The notes below the pieces were generated by a model. The model was not told where the DNA came from. It searched no databases and was given only the letters and a program-made list of their open reading frames with translations. 64,000 bases of DNA from Flavivirga jejuensis (GTDB taxonomy: Bacteria > Bacteroidota > Bacteroidia > Flavobacteriales > Flavobacteriaceae): contig NZ_JAUOEL010000001.1 in NCBI RefSeq assembly GCF_030540765.1, positions 496,001-560,000 on the forward strand, in the 5' to 3' direction. A program made the translations under genes and the position numbers. Of this stretch, positions 46,131 through 54,560 are shown piece after piece. Each line of letters begins with the position of its first letter. Position 1 is the stretch's first letter.

Positions 46131-47276
46131 ATGCCATTATTTGACGTTTATCCATTATATAATGTAACCCCAGTTTCTGGGAAAGACATACTCGTTTATG
46201 ATAACGAAGGAACCGAATATTTAGATCTTTACGGAGGTCATGCTGTGATCTCTATCGGACATGCACATCCAAATTATGTTGAAGCAATTACCAATCAAGT
46301 AAACACCTTAGGGTTTTATTCTAATGCGATTCAAAATCCATTACAAAAACAATTAGCAGATAAAATTGAAGCACTATCTGGCTGTAAGGATTACGAATTG
46401 TTTTTATGTAACTCTGGGGCAGAAGCTAACGAAAATGCATTAAAATTAGCCTCCTTTAAAACAGGAAAAGCACGTGTTATTGCATTTAATAACGGATTTC
46501 ACGGACGTACATCGGCTGCTGTTGCTGCAACAGATAATGCTAATATTGTAGCGCCAATAAATGCACAACAAAAAGTCACCTTTTTAGAACTGAATGATGT
46601 AGAAGGTGTTAAAAGAGAATTAGAAAAGGGTGATGTTTGCGCTGTTATTGTGGAGTTCATTCAGGGTGTTGGTGGTTTGGATCAAGGAACTACAGCCTTT
46701 TTCGAACAAGTAGATGCGCTTTGCAAAGCTAATAACACAATGTTTATTGCAGATGAGATTCAATGTGGATATGGAAGGTCTGGAAAGTTTTTTGCGTTTC
46801 AGTATTATAACGTAACGCCAGATATTATATCCATGGCAAAAGGTATGGGGAATGGTTTTCCAATAGGAGGCATATTAATACACCCAGATATTGAAGCCAA
46901 ATATGGGATGCTAGGAACTACTTTTGGTGGGAATCATTTAGCATGTGCAGCAGGTTTAGCAGTTTTAAATACGATTGAGGAAGAAAAACTTATTGAAAAT
47001 ACGAATACTATTTCTGAGTATTTTATTGAAAAAGCGAAAACAATTCCGCAGATAAAAAATATAAAAGGAAAAGGTTTGATGATAGGTTTAGAGTTCGATT
47101 TTGAAGTTGGCGAGCTAAGAAAAAAACTTATTTATGATGAACATATTTTTACTGGCGGCGCATCCAATAAAAAGCTGTTAAGAATTTTGCCTCCTCTGAC
47201 TGTTAAAAAAGAACACGTTGATCAATTTTTTGAAGCGCTTAAAAAGGTTATAACGAAAAATAAAGAAACAGTTTAA
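46131..47276 (+). CDS. argD: N-acylornithine aminotransferase
   Basis: 381 residues from ATG 46131, which gives the usual start MPLFDVYPLYNVTPVSGKD; an upstream in-frame start would overlap proC. Class III aminotransferase motifs: SGAEANENALKLA, FHGRTSAAVAATD, FIADEIQCGYGRSGKFFAFQ and PLP lysine in DIISMAKGMGNGFPIGG. Transfers the amino group from glutamate to the acylated semialdehyde. Its product feeds argF'. Confidence 0.93.
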   Translation: MPLFDVYPLYNVTPVSGKDILVYDNEGTEYLDLYGGHAVISIGHAHPNYVEAITNQVNTLGFYSNAIQNPLQKQLADKIEALSGCKDYELFLCNSGAEANENALKLASFKTGKARVIAFNNGFHGRTSAAVAATDNANIVAPINAQQKVTFLELNDVEGVKRELEKGDVCAVIVEFIQGVGGLDQGTTAFFEQVDALCKANNTMFIADEIQCGYGRSGKFFAFQYYNVTPDIISMAKGMGNGFPIGGILIHPDIEAKYGMLGTTFGGNHLACAAGLAVLNTIEEEKLIENTNTISEYFIEKAKTIPQIKNIKGKGLMIGLEFDFEVGELRKKLIYDEHIFTGGASNKKLLRILPPLTVKKEHVDQFFEALKKVITKNKETV

Positions 47277-47436
47277 AGACTATATATTATGAGATGTCTC
47301 AATCGTACCTCATGTCGACATGATAAAGTAATATTAATAGTAGTAGGTTATTTCGACTGAAAGGAGAAATCACAAAAAAACTTTAGAGATAGAGTGAGAC
47401 TGAAAACTGTTTACTGAACACTGAAAACTAAAAAAA

Positions 47437-48630
47437 ATGAACACACTATTATCCATAGAAAAAAGAAATGCCGTGTTACTTAAAATGGCAGTTCTTTTAG
47501 AACAAGAAAGAAACGCCATTATTGCTATTAATAAAACCGATTTAGAGGCTTATAATGGCGATGATATTTCGATGTTCGATCGTTTAAAAGTAGATGATTC
47601 TAAAGTCGATGAAATGATTAATGCTGTAACGCATTTAGCATCTCAAGAAGATCCTGTGGGGATAGAGCGTTTTAGTTTTAAACATGAGAATGGGATGCAG
47701 GTTTATAATAAAACGGCATCGTTTGGAACGGTGTTAATTATTTACGAATCCAGGCCAGATGTTACGGTAGAAGCTGCAGGGATTGCTTTTAAATCGGGGA
47801 ATAAAATATTGCTTAAGGGTGGTAAAGAATCATTAAAATCAAACTTGAAAATTGTGGAGTTGTGGCATCAAGCATTAAAAGATCATGATGCATCAACCGA
47901 TTGGGTGGAGTATATGCAATTCAATAGAACAGAAACTCAAGCCTTTTTAGAAAAACCAACACAGAAAGTTGATTTAATTGTTCCTCGTGGTGGTGAACGT
48001 TTAATTGCTTTTGTAAAGCAGCACGCTACATGTCCAGTTATTATAAGTGGTCGCGGTAATAACTTTGTTTATGTTCACAAAAAAGCCAATTTGGAGATCG
48101 CTTTAGATGTTATTATTAATGGGAAATCAAAAATATCGGCTTGTAATGCGGTTGATAAAGTTTTAATTGACAAAAACCTTCCTAATAAAGAAGCCTTTAT
48201 AAAAAGCTTAATTTCTAAATTAAAAGCGTCTAATATTCAAATTTTAGGAGATGAAGCAACATGTGAGTTTGATGAGGTTGAGGCATTTGAATCTGATGAT
48301 ATTTGGTATGAAGAATTTTTAGATTATAAGATTGTTGTTGGAGAAATAGCATCGAATGCCGATGCTATTGCCAAAATAAATAAATATTCTGGCGGACATT
48401 CATCTGTTATAGTAACAACCCATGAAGCAGAAGCTAAATTGTTTATGGAAAATGTAGATACAGCTGCGGTATATCATAATGCTTCAACACGATTTACAGA
48501 CGGTGGTCAGTTAGGACTTGGTGGCGAATTAGCTATAAGTACAGATAAATTACACCAAAGAGGTCCGATCGGTCTGCAACATTTGGTAACTAATAAATGG
48601 TACGTTCATGGAGATGGACAAATAAGATAA
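47437..48630 (+). CDS. proA: Gamma-glutamyl phosphate reductase
   Basis: 397 residues. Aldehyde-dehydrogenase fold with IYESRPDVTVEAAGIAFKSGNKILLKGGKE, PRGGERLIAFVKQHATCPVI, and catalytic cysteine in GKSKISACNAVDKVLID. ASTRFTDGGQLGLGGELAISTDKLHQRGPIGL is the C-terminal proA block. Works with proB; the two genes are almost adjacent (2 bp). Confidence 0.95.
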   Translation: MNTLLSIEKRNAVLLKMAVLLEQERNAIIAINKTDLEAYNGDDISMFDRLKVDDSKVDEMINAVTHLASQEDPVGIERFSFKHENGMQVYNKTASFGTVLIIYESRPDVTVEAAGIAFKSGNKILLKGGKESLKSNLKIVELWHQALKDHDASTDWVEYMQFNRTETQAFLEKPTQKVDLIVPRGGERLIAFVKQHATCPVIISGRGNNFVYVHKKANLEIALDVIINGKSKISACNAVDKVLIDKNLPNKEAFIKSLISKLKASNIQILGDEATCEFDEVEAFESDDIWYEEFLDYKIVVGEIASNADAIAKINKYSGGHSSVIVTTHEAEAKLFMENVDTAAVYHNASTRFTDGGQLGLGGELAISTDKLHQRGPIGLQHLVTNKWYVHGDGQIR

Positions 48631-48632
48631 CC

Positions 48633-49394
48633 ATGAAAAAGAAAAGAATATTATTAAAAATAGGATCTAATACGCTTACCAAAGAAACCGATAATATTTC
48701 GAGAGGGAAGATTGAAGATATTGCAAATCAAATAGCGAAGTTGCAAGATACCTGTGAGTTTATTATTGTAAGTTCTGGTGCTATTGCTGTAGCAAAACAG
48801 TTTGTAAAACTTGAAAGTAAACGAAAAGAAATTTTTGTAAAACAAGCCTTAGCGTCTATTGGTCAGCCACATCTTATAAGAATATATCAAGAAATTTTTA
48901 GAGAGTTGGGCTTATTAACCTCACAATGTTTATTGTCGTATTCAGATTTTGAAAAGCAAGAAAGTAAAACAAATATTGTAAACACCATAAATGTATTAGT
49001 CAACAATAATTATATCCCTATTATTAATGAAAATGATACCGTAGCTACCGACGAAATTAAATTCGGGGATAATGATAAATTAGGCGCACTTACTGCTTCT
49101 CTTTTAAGTGCCGATCTATTTATAATAGCGACCAATACCAATGGTATTTATACTAAGGAGTCCATTGAAAAAGGAACTCCAAAAACCATTGAATTGGTTG
49201 AGGATTTTAATGCATTAAAACATCAAGTTGTAAATTCTAAATCAACTCACGGTACTGGTGGTATGCAATCTAAAATAGATGCCATTTCAGTAGCCAAACA
49301 ATCAAACGTAGAAACATGGATCGTAAACGGATTAGAAGACAATTTTATAATAAATGCGCTTGAGAATAAGATCCTGTTTACTAAAATAAAGTAA
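48633..49394 (+). CDS. proB: Glutamate 5-kinase, short form without PUA domain
   Basis: 253 residues from ATG 48633 (an upstream start would overlap proA). Amino-acid-kinase motifs: LLKIGSNTLTKE, VSSGAIAVAKQ, INENDTVATDEIKFGDNDKLGALTASLL and GTGGMQSKIDAI. The family's usual C-terminal PUA domain (about 100 residues) is absent. First step of proline synthesis. Confidence 0.94.
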   Translation: MKKKRILLKIGSNTLTKETDNISRGKIEDIANQIAKLQDTCEFIIVSSGAIAVAKQFVKLESKRKEIFVKQALASIGQPHLIRIYQEIFRELGLLTSQCLLSYSDFEKQESKTNIVNTINVLVNNNYIPIINENDTVATDEIKFGDNDKLGALTASLLSADLFIIATNTNGIYTKESIEKGTPKTIELVEDFNALKHQVVNSKSTHGTGGMQSKIDAISVAKQSNVETWIVNGLEDNFIINALENKILFTKIK

Positions 49395-49396
49395 TT

Positions 49397-49840
49397 TTGA
49401 ATATTTTTGAATTAAAATATGTAGCTATTAACAGCCCGCTTTATGATGCTGCGGTCGCATTAAGAGTAAAACTCTTTTTCAAAAATATGGAAAATAGTCA
49501 TGATTTGATTCATGACGATCTTGAATCTAAAGGCATTCATTTAGTCTGTTTAAATGAAAAAGAAGTCGTTGGAACAGGACGATTAAATATTAAAAATAAC
49601 ACAAGCATAATTTCTCAAATGGCCATTAAAAAAGCCTTTCAAAAAAAGGGAATTGGCTTAAAAATATTAAAAGAGCTCATTGCGCTAAGTAAAGAAAATA
49701 AGGTATCTAGGATAGAACTTAATGCCAGAGAAACAGCTTTGCCATTTTATGAGAAACTTAATTTTAAAGCCTTAGGAAATAAATATCCATCAAAGAAAAC
49801 AAAGATTATTCATCAGAAAATGGAATTGATCATTAAATAA
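49397..49840 (+). CDS. GNAT-family N-acetyltransferase (TTG start)
   Basis: 147 residues. The TTG at 49397, 2 bp after proB, is preferred because residues encoded before the next ATG (KYVAINSPLYDAAVALRVKLFFKN) match the conserved N-terminal strand/helix of small GNATs. Acyl-CoA loop SQMAIKKAFQKKGIGLKILKELIALSKE; C-terminal ALPFYEKLNFKALGNKY. It is embedded between proB and argF'; its substrate is unknown but it is a second candidate acyltransferase for the arginine pathway. Confidence 0.8.
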   Translation: MNIFELKYVAINSPLYDAAVALRVKLFFKNMENSHDLIHDDLESKGIHLVCLNEKEVVGTGRLNIKNNTSIISQMAIKKAFQKKGIGLKILKELIALSKENKVSRIELNARETALPFYEKLNFKALGNKYPSKKTKIIHQKMELIIK

Positions 49841-49847
49841 AATCAAA

Positions 49848-50786
49848 ATGAAACATTACACCTCCATACACGATATAGACGACATCAATTCTTGGATTGA
49901 AGAAGCCAAAGCGTTAAAGCTGAATCCCTTAAAAGATGGGGGCTTAGGAAAAAATAAAACCATCGGTTTATTATTCTTTAACTCTAGTTTGCGTACCCGT
50001 TTAAGTACCCAAAAAGCAGCATTAAATTTAGGTATGAATCCTATTGTTATGAATGTGTCTGGAGATGCCTGGGGTATCGAATTAGGAGATGGCACTGTTA
50101 TGAATGGTAATACCGCAGAACATATAAAAGAAGCCGCAGCAGTGGTGTCTCAGTATTGCGATATTATTGCTGTAAGAGCGTTTCCAACGTTAACAGATAA
50201 AGCAAAAGATGAAAGCGAGCAGGTTTTAAAATCGTTTGTCAAATATGCATCGGTTCCAATAGTTAATATGGAGAGTGCTACAGGACACCCATTACAAGGG
50301 TTAACAGATGCGATAACTATTTCAGAGCATGCAAAAGTTGCAAAGCCAAAAGTGGTTTTAAGTTGGGCGCCTCATATTAAAGCTTTGCCACATGCGGTAG
50401 CAAATAGTTTTGTTCAAGCCATGCAAAAAATGGATGTTGAGTTTGTAATTACGCATCCAGAAGGTTACGATTTAAACCCAGAAATAACTGGTGATACACC
50501 AATAACATATAACCAGGAAGAAGCGTTTGCAAATGCCGATTTTGTGTATACTAAAAACTGGAGTTCATATTCAGATTATGGAAAAATTTTAAATGAAGAT
50601 CCTAATTGGATGATTACGAAAGAAAAGCTAGGTGATGCTAAATTTATGCACTGTTTACCAGTAAGACGAAATGTGGTAGTAGAAGATGCGGTTTTAGATA
50701 GTGATAGCTCGTTGGTTATTCAACAAGCTAATAACAGAACCTATGCAGCACAATTGGTGTTGAAGAAAATATTAGAAAATTTATAA
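49848..50786 (+). CDS. argF': N-acylornithine carbamoyltransferase (N-succinylornithine type likely)
   Basis: 312 residues. Carbamoyl-phosphate loop FFNSSLRTRLSTQ near 44-55, MESATGHPLQGLTDAITI, and KFMHCLPVRRNVVVEDAVLDS. The sequence DAWGIELGDGTVMNGNTAEHIKEAA and VRAFP belong to the Bacteroidetes/Xanthomonas acylornithine branch, not to ornithine carbamoyltransferase. The specificity-determining residue in NTAEH is A90. From memory this is Glu in the acetylornithine enzyme and Pro in the Bacteroides succinylornithine enzyme, and small residues favour succinylornithine. Its product, N-acylcitrulline, needs the ArgE-like deacylase encoded downstream. Confidence 0.9.
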   Translation: MKHYTSIHDIDDINSWIEEAKALKLNPLKDGGLGKNKTIGLLFFNSSLRTRLSTQKAALNLGMNPIVMNVSGDAWGIELGDGTVMNGNTAEHIKEAAAVVSQYCDIIAVRAFPTLTDKAKDESEQVLKSFVKYASVPIVNMESATGHPLQGLTDAITISEHAKVAKPKVVLSWAPHIKALPHAVANSFVQAMQKMDVEFVITHPEGYDLNPEITGDTPITYNQEEAFANADFVYTKNWSSYSDYGKILNEDPNWMITKEKLGDAKFMHCLPVRRNVVVEDAVLDSDSSLVIQQANNRTYAAQLVLKKILENL

Positions 50787-50819
50787 ATTATAGACCATTT
50801 CACTTCGAGACATCTGCTA

Positions 50820-51119
50820 AAATTTTAGCAAGCGGATGTGATGATGTAATTGGGGTGTCATTTAGAAGAGGTAGGACTGAAGAATCTTTAGAGATTAATA
50901 ATAAAGATTCTTCGACTCCGACAATTGTCGGAATGCTCTGAATGACAAATAATTGAAAATTAAGTGTTTATATATAATAAAAAAAACGTCAATGGTAGAT
51001 CTGTGTTAAAAATTTTAACTAGCGGATGAAATGACTTAATTGGGGTGTCATTCAGAAGGAGGTACGACTGAAGAATCTTTAAAAATTAATTATAAAGATT
51101 CTTCGCTTTGCTCTGAATA
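50820..51119. repeat. Two further copies of the GTCATTCAG palindromic repeat with a shared upstream box
   Basis: Copies at 50857-50946 and 51047-51119 occupy most of the 420-bp argF'-argB gap. Each is preceded by a conserved 5' box (AATTTTAACTAGCGGATGAA type, at 50820 and 51010), also found at 6102 before a copy in the first cluster. The first copy here shares about 65 identical bases with the copy ending at 6470, including the CGACAATTGTCG insertion. Confidence 0.85.
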
Positions 51120-51206
51120 ACAAGCGATTACAAATTAAGTATTTATAAAAAACGTCAATGGTAGCGTAGTCGAGAAGCGAAACCTATATTAATAGAATAA
51201 ATAAAA

Positions 51207-51983
51207 ATGGGAAAATTATCCATAGTAAAAATAGGAGGAAATATTATTGAAGACGAAACGTCTTTAATAGCTTTTTTAAAATTATTTTCTAATTTAGAAG
51301 GAAAGAAAATCTTGGTGCATGGAGGTGGCAAACGTGCTACATTGGTCGCATCAAAATTAGGAATCGCATCTAAAATGATAAACGGCAGACGTATTACCGA
51401 TGCCGAAACTTTAGAAGTGATCACCATGGTTTATGGCGGTCTGGTTAATAAAAATATTGTTGCCAAATTACAAGCCTTAAACACCAATGCCATTGGTTTA
51501 ACGGGAGCCGATATAAATAGTGTCGCATCAGATAAAAGACCCGTAAAAGATATCGATTTTGGTTTTGTTGGAGATGTTAAACAGGTGGCTCACGAATCTA
51601 TAGATAAGTTAATACAAGCCGATTTTACACCTGTTTTTTGTGCCATTACACACGATGGGAACGGACAGTTATTAAATACCAATGCAGATACCATTACATC
51701 ACAAGTAGCAGTAGGTATGAGTAAGCTATACAAAACATCCATTTATTATTGTTTTGAATTAAATGGCGTTTTAGAAGATATTAATGATAAGAATTCGGTA
51801 GTAAAACACATCGATTCAGAGAGATACAAAAACCTATTAGAAAAAGGTATTATTGCCGATGGGATGTTACCAAAGCTAGAAAATTGCTTCGATGCCTTAA
51901 ATAATGGTGTTAGTACAATTAATATGGGAAATACATCGATGTTAACCCAAGAAAATGATAATTTTACAACCATAACTTTATAA
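51207..51983 (+). CDS. argB: N-acylglutamate kinase
   Basis: 258 residues. Amino-acid-kinase fold: VKIGGNIIED, LVHGGGKRATLVASKLGI, GLTGADINSV, and the C-terminal ADGMLPKLENCFDALNNGVSTINMGN. Second step of arginine synthesis. Stop and argE start are 1 bp apart. Confidence 0.94.
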   Translation: MGKLSIVKIGGNIIEDETSLIAFLKLFSNLEGKKILVHGGGKRATLVASKLGIASKMINGRRITDAETLEVITMVYGGLVNKNIVAKLQALNTNAIGLTGADINSVASDKRPVKDIDFGFVGDVKQVAHESIDKLIQADFTPVFCAITHDGNGQLLNTNADTITSQVAVGMSKLYKTSIYYCFELNGVLEDINDKNSVVKHIDSERYKNLLEKGIIADGMLPKLENCFDALNNGVSTINMGNTSMLTQENDNFTTITL

Positions 51984-51984
51984 C

Positions 51985-53049
51985 ATGACGCAGCAGGAAT
52001 TAATAAACGATGCCATATCACTTTTAAAAAAGTTGATAGAAACACAGTCGTTTTCTTCAGAAGAAGATCAAACGGCGTTGCATATTGAAGATTGGTTTAA
52101 ACGCTATCATATTGATTATAAAAGAACACAAAATAATGTTTGGGCCATCAACAAGTATTTTGATGAAAGTAAGCCAACGTTGTTGCTAAATTCACATCAC
52201 GATACCGTAAAACCCAATAGTGCCTATACCAAAGATCCGTTAAAAGCTATTGTAGAAGATGGGAAATTATATGGTTTAGGGAGTAATGATGCAGGAGGAT
52301 GTTTAGTTTCGTTAATTGCCACATTTACTCATTTTTATAATCATGAGGATTTAAAATATAACCTAGTAATTGTCGCTTCCGCGGAAGAAGAAAGCAGCGG
52401 GCCAAACGGATTAAATAGTATGCTAGCCGTTATTCCAAAAGTAGATGTAGCCATTGTAGGCGAACCAACACTCATGAATTTAGCAGTAGCCGAAAAAGGG
52501 TTAGTGGTTTTTGATGCTGTAGTTAAAGGAACACCAAGTCATGCCGCACACCCTAATGATAACAATGCCATTTATAATACCATCGAAGTACTTCAATGGT
52601 TTAAGGATTTTAAGTTTGAAAAAGGCTCCGAAGCATTAGGCGATGTAAAATTAACGGTGACACAAATTAATGCAGGAAAACAGCATAATGTAGTTCCAGC
52701 AGATGTACAATTAGTAATAGATGTACGAGTAAATGATGCCTATAGCAATTCAGAAATTGCGGACATATTACAGGAGAAATCACCGTGCACAAGTATAACA
52801 CCACGTAGCCTACGTTTAAATTCGTCAAGCATTCCATTAGACCACGATTTAGTTAAAGCAGGAATCGCCATTGGAAGAACAACCTACGGTTCACCAACGC
52901 TATCAGACCAAGCCGTGTTATCCTGTCCGTCATTAAAACTAGGCCCTGGAGATAGTACGCGCTCGCATTCTGCAGATGAATTTATTTATGTGAATGAAAT
53001 AGAGGAAGGTATTAAGATATATGTTGAATTATTAGAAAAGGTGTTGTGA
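51985..53049 (+). CDS. argE: M20-family N-acylcitrulline/N-acylornithine deacylase
   Basis: 354 residues. Metallopeptidase M20 motifs: LLNSHHDTVKP (first metal His/Asp), GLGSNDAGGCLVSL (bridging Asp), ASAEEESSGPNGL (catalytic Glu-Glu), AIVGEPT, and C-terminal GPGDSTRSHSADEFIYVNEIEEG (last metal His). It removes the acyl group late in the pathway. Because argF' makes N-acylcitrulline, deacylation here should yield citrulline for argG rather than ornithine. Confidence 0.9.
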   Translation: MTQQELINDAISLLKKLIETQSFSSEEDQTALHIEDWFKRYHIDYKRTQNNVWAINKYFDESKPTLLLNSHHDTVKPNSAYTKDPLKAIVEDGKLYGLGSNDAGGCLVSLIATFTHFYNHEDLKYNLVIVASAEEESSGPNGLNSMLAVIPKVDVAIVGEPTLMNLAVAEKGLVVFDAVVKGTPSHAAHPNDNNAIYNTIEVLQWFKDFKFEKGSEALGDVKLTVTQINAGKQHNVVPADVQLVIDVRVNDAYSNSEIADILQEKSPCTSITPRSLRLNSSSIPLDHDLVKAGIAIGRTTYGSPTLSDQAVLSCPSLKLGPGDSTRSHSADEFIYVNEIEEGIKIYVELLEKVL

Positions 53050-53053
53050 AATG

Positions 53054-53095
53054 AGTTTGAAGTTTGAAGTTTGAAGTTTGAAGTTTGAAGTTTGA
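53054..53095. repeat. Six tandem AGTTTGA heptamers
   Basis: Perfect repeats with 7-bp unit just after the argE stop codon. Likely a variable simple-sequence tract. Confidence 0.9.
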
Positions 53096-53183
53096 AGTGT
53101 TCGTTAACAGACTTTTTTCTCGATTCTAAAATTAAAAAATTAAGATTTATGTTGAGTTGTGTAATTGTTTAACAGTTCTGTCA

Positions 53184-53248
53184 TTCCCGCGAAGGCGGGA
53201 ATCCATATAAGTAAGAATAAAGAATAAAAGATTCCCGCCTTCGCGGAA
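53184..53248. repeat. Inverted repeat of the TTCCCGCGAAGGCGGGAA type
   Basis: TTCCCGCGAAGGCGGGAATC (53184-53203) and GATTCCCGCCTTCGCGGAA (53230-53248) are near-perfect inverted copies in the argE-argH gap. This palindrome is dispersed in many bacterial genomes. Confidence 0.8.
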
Positions 53249-53267
53249 ATAAAAAAAAGTATATAAG

Positions 53268-54542
53268 ATGAAACTCTGGGATAAAGGTATATCAATCGAT
53301 AAAAAAATAGAACAATTCACTGTTGGAAACGATAGAGAAATAGATATTCATATAGCGAAGTACGATGTTATTGCATCTAAAGCACACGCTAAAATGCTTC
53401 AGAAAATTGGTATTATAACAATTGAAGAATTGGTTGAATTGTTAGGCGGATTAAAGATTCTAGAAACCCAGATTGAAAACGGTACGTTTGTTATTGAGCC
53501 TCAGTTTGAAGATGTACATTCTAAAATAGAATTCGAATTAACCAAATCGTTGGGTGAGGTTGGTAAAAAGATCCATACAGCACGTTCTAGAAACGATCAA
53601 GTTTTAGTGGCTTTACATTTATATTATAAAGAGAATTTAGGTATTGTAAAAGAAAAAACAAAAACGTTTTTTACAACACTTTTAGAATTAGCTGAAACGC
53701 ATAAGGATAAAGTCTTACCAGGGTATACGCATTTACAAGTAGCCATGCCATCATCCTTTGGGTTATGGTTTTCTGCCTATGCAGAGTTAATGATAGACGA
53801 TGTATATTTATTAAATGCCGCCATTCAAACGGTTGATCAAAATCCGTTGGGGTCTGCTGCTGGTTATGGAAGTTCATTTCCTATAGATCGAGAATTAACC
53901 ACCAAAGAAATGAACTTTACTACTTTAAAATATAATGTAGTTGCAGCTCAAATGAGTCGTGGGAAAAGTGAGCGAACTATTGCGGCAAGCTTAGGGAGTC
54001 TTTGTAATACGATGTCTCGTTTTGCTATGGATGCTTGTTTGTATATGAGTCAGAATTTTGGATTTATTTCCTTTCCAGACGAACTGACTACAGGGAGTAG
54101 CATTATGCCTCATAAGAAGAACCCAGATGTATTTGAATTGATTCGCGGCAAGTGTAATAAAATACAAGCCTTGCAAAGCGAAATGATTTTAATAACCAAT
54201 AACCTACCAAGTGGTTACCATAGAGATTTTCAGTTATTAAAAGAAAACATCATTGCTGCTTTCGAGGAGGTAAAAGATATTCTGGATATTTTCAATTATT
54301 CCATTCAACAAATTATTGTGAAAGATATTGATGTACATAGCGATTTGTACAAATACCTATTTACGGTTGATAATATAAATACTTTGGTTGTGGAAGGGCA
54401 AAGTTTTAGAGAAGCTTACCAGAAAATTGGCGGACAAGTACAAGATGGAACCTATGTTGCTGATACTTCTAAAAAACATACGCATGCGGGAAGTATTCAC
54501 AATTTGTGTTTAGATGGGATTAGAGCTAAATTTCCTGAATAA
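53268..54542 (+). CDS. argH: Argininosuccinate lyase
   Basis: 424 residues. Fumarase-superfamily motifs: EDVHSKIEFELTK, TARSRNDQVLVALHLY, PGYTHLQVAMPSSFGLWFSAY, and the signature GSSIMPHKKNPDVFELIRGK near 275-295. Releases arginine and fumarate, closing the pathway. It is about 30 residues shorter than the enterobacterial enzyme, which is usual for Bacteroidetes. Confidence 0.95.
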   Translation: MKLWDKGISIDKKIEQFTVGNDREIDIHIAKYDVIASKAHAKMLQKIGIITIEELVELLGGLKILETQIENGTFVIEPQFEDVHSKIEFELTKSLGEVGKKIHTARSRNDQVLVALHLYYKENLGIVKEKTKTFFTTLLELAETHKDKVLPGYTHLQVAMPSSFGLWFSAYAELMIDDVYLLNAAIQTVDQNPLGSAAGYGSSFPIDRELTTKEMNFTTLKYNVVAAQMSRGKSERTIAASLGSLCNTMSRFAMDACLYMSQNFGFISFPDELTTGSSIMPHKKNPDVFELIRGKCNKIQALQSEMILITNNLPSGYHRDFQLLKENIIAAFEEVKDILDIFNYSIQQIIVKDIDVHSDLYKYLFTVDNINTLVVEGQSFREAYQKIGGQVQDGTYVADTSKKHTHAGSIHNLCLDGIRAKFPE

Positions 54543-54560
54543 TAATTTTTTGCCAGTCTT

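Noticed and set aside
53054-53248. Possible CRISPR-like array
   Set aside because: The tandem heptamers and the single inverted repeat have no spacer structure.
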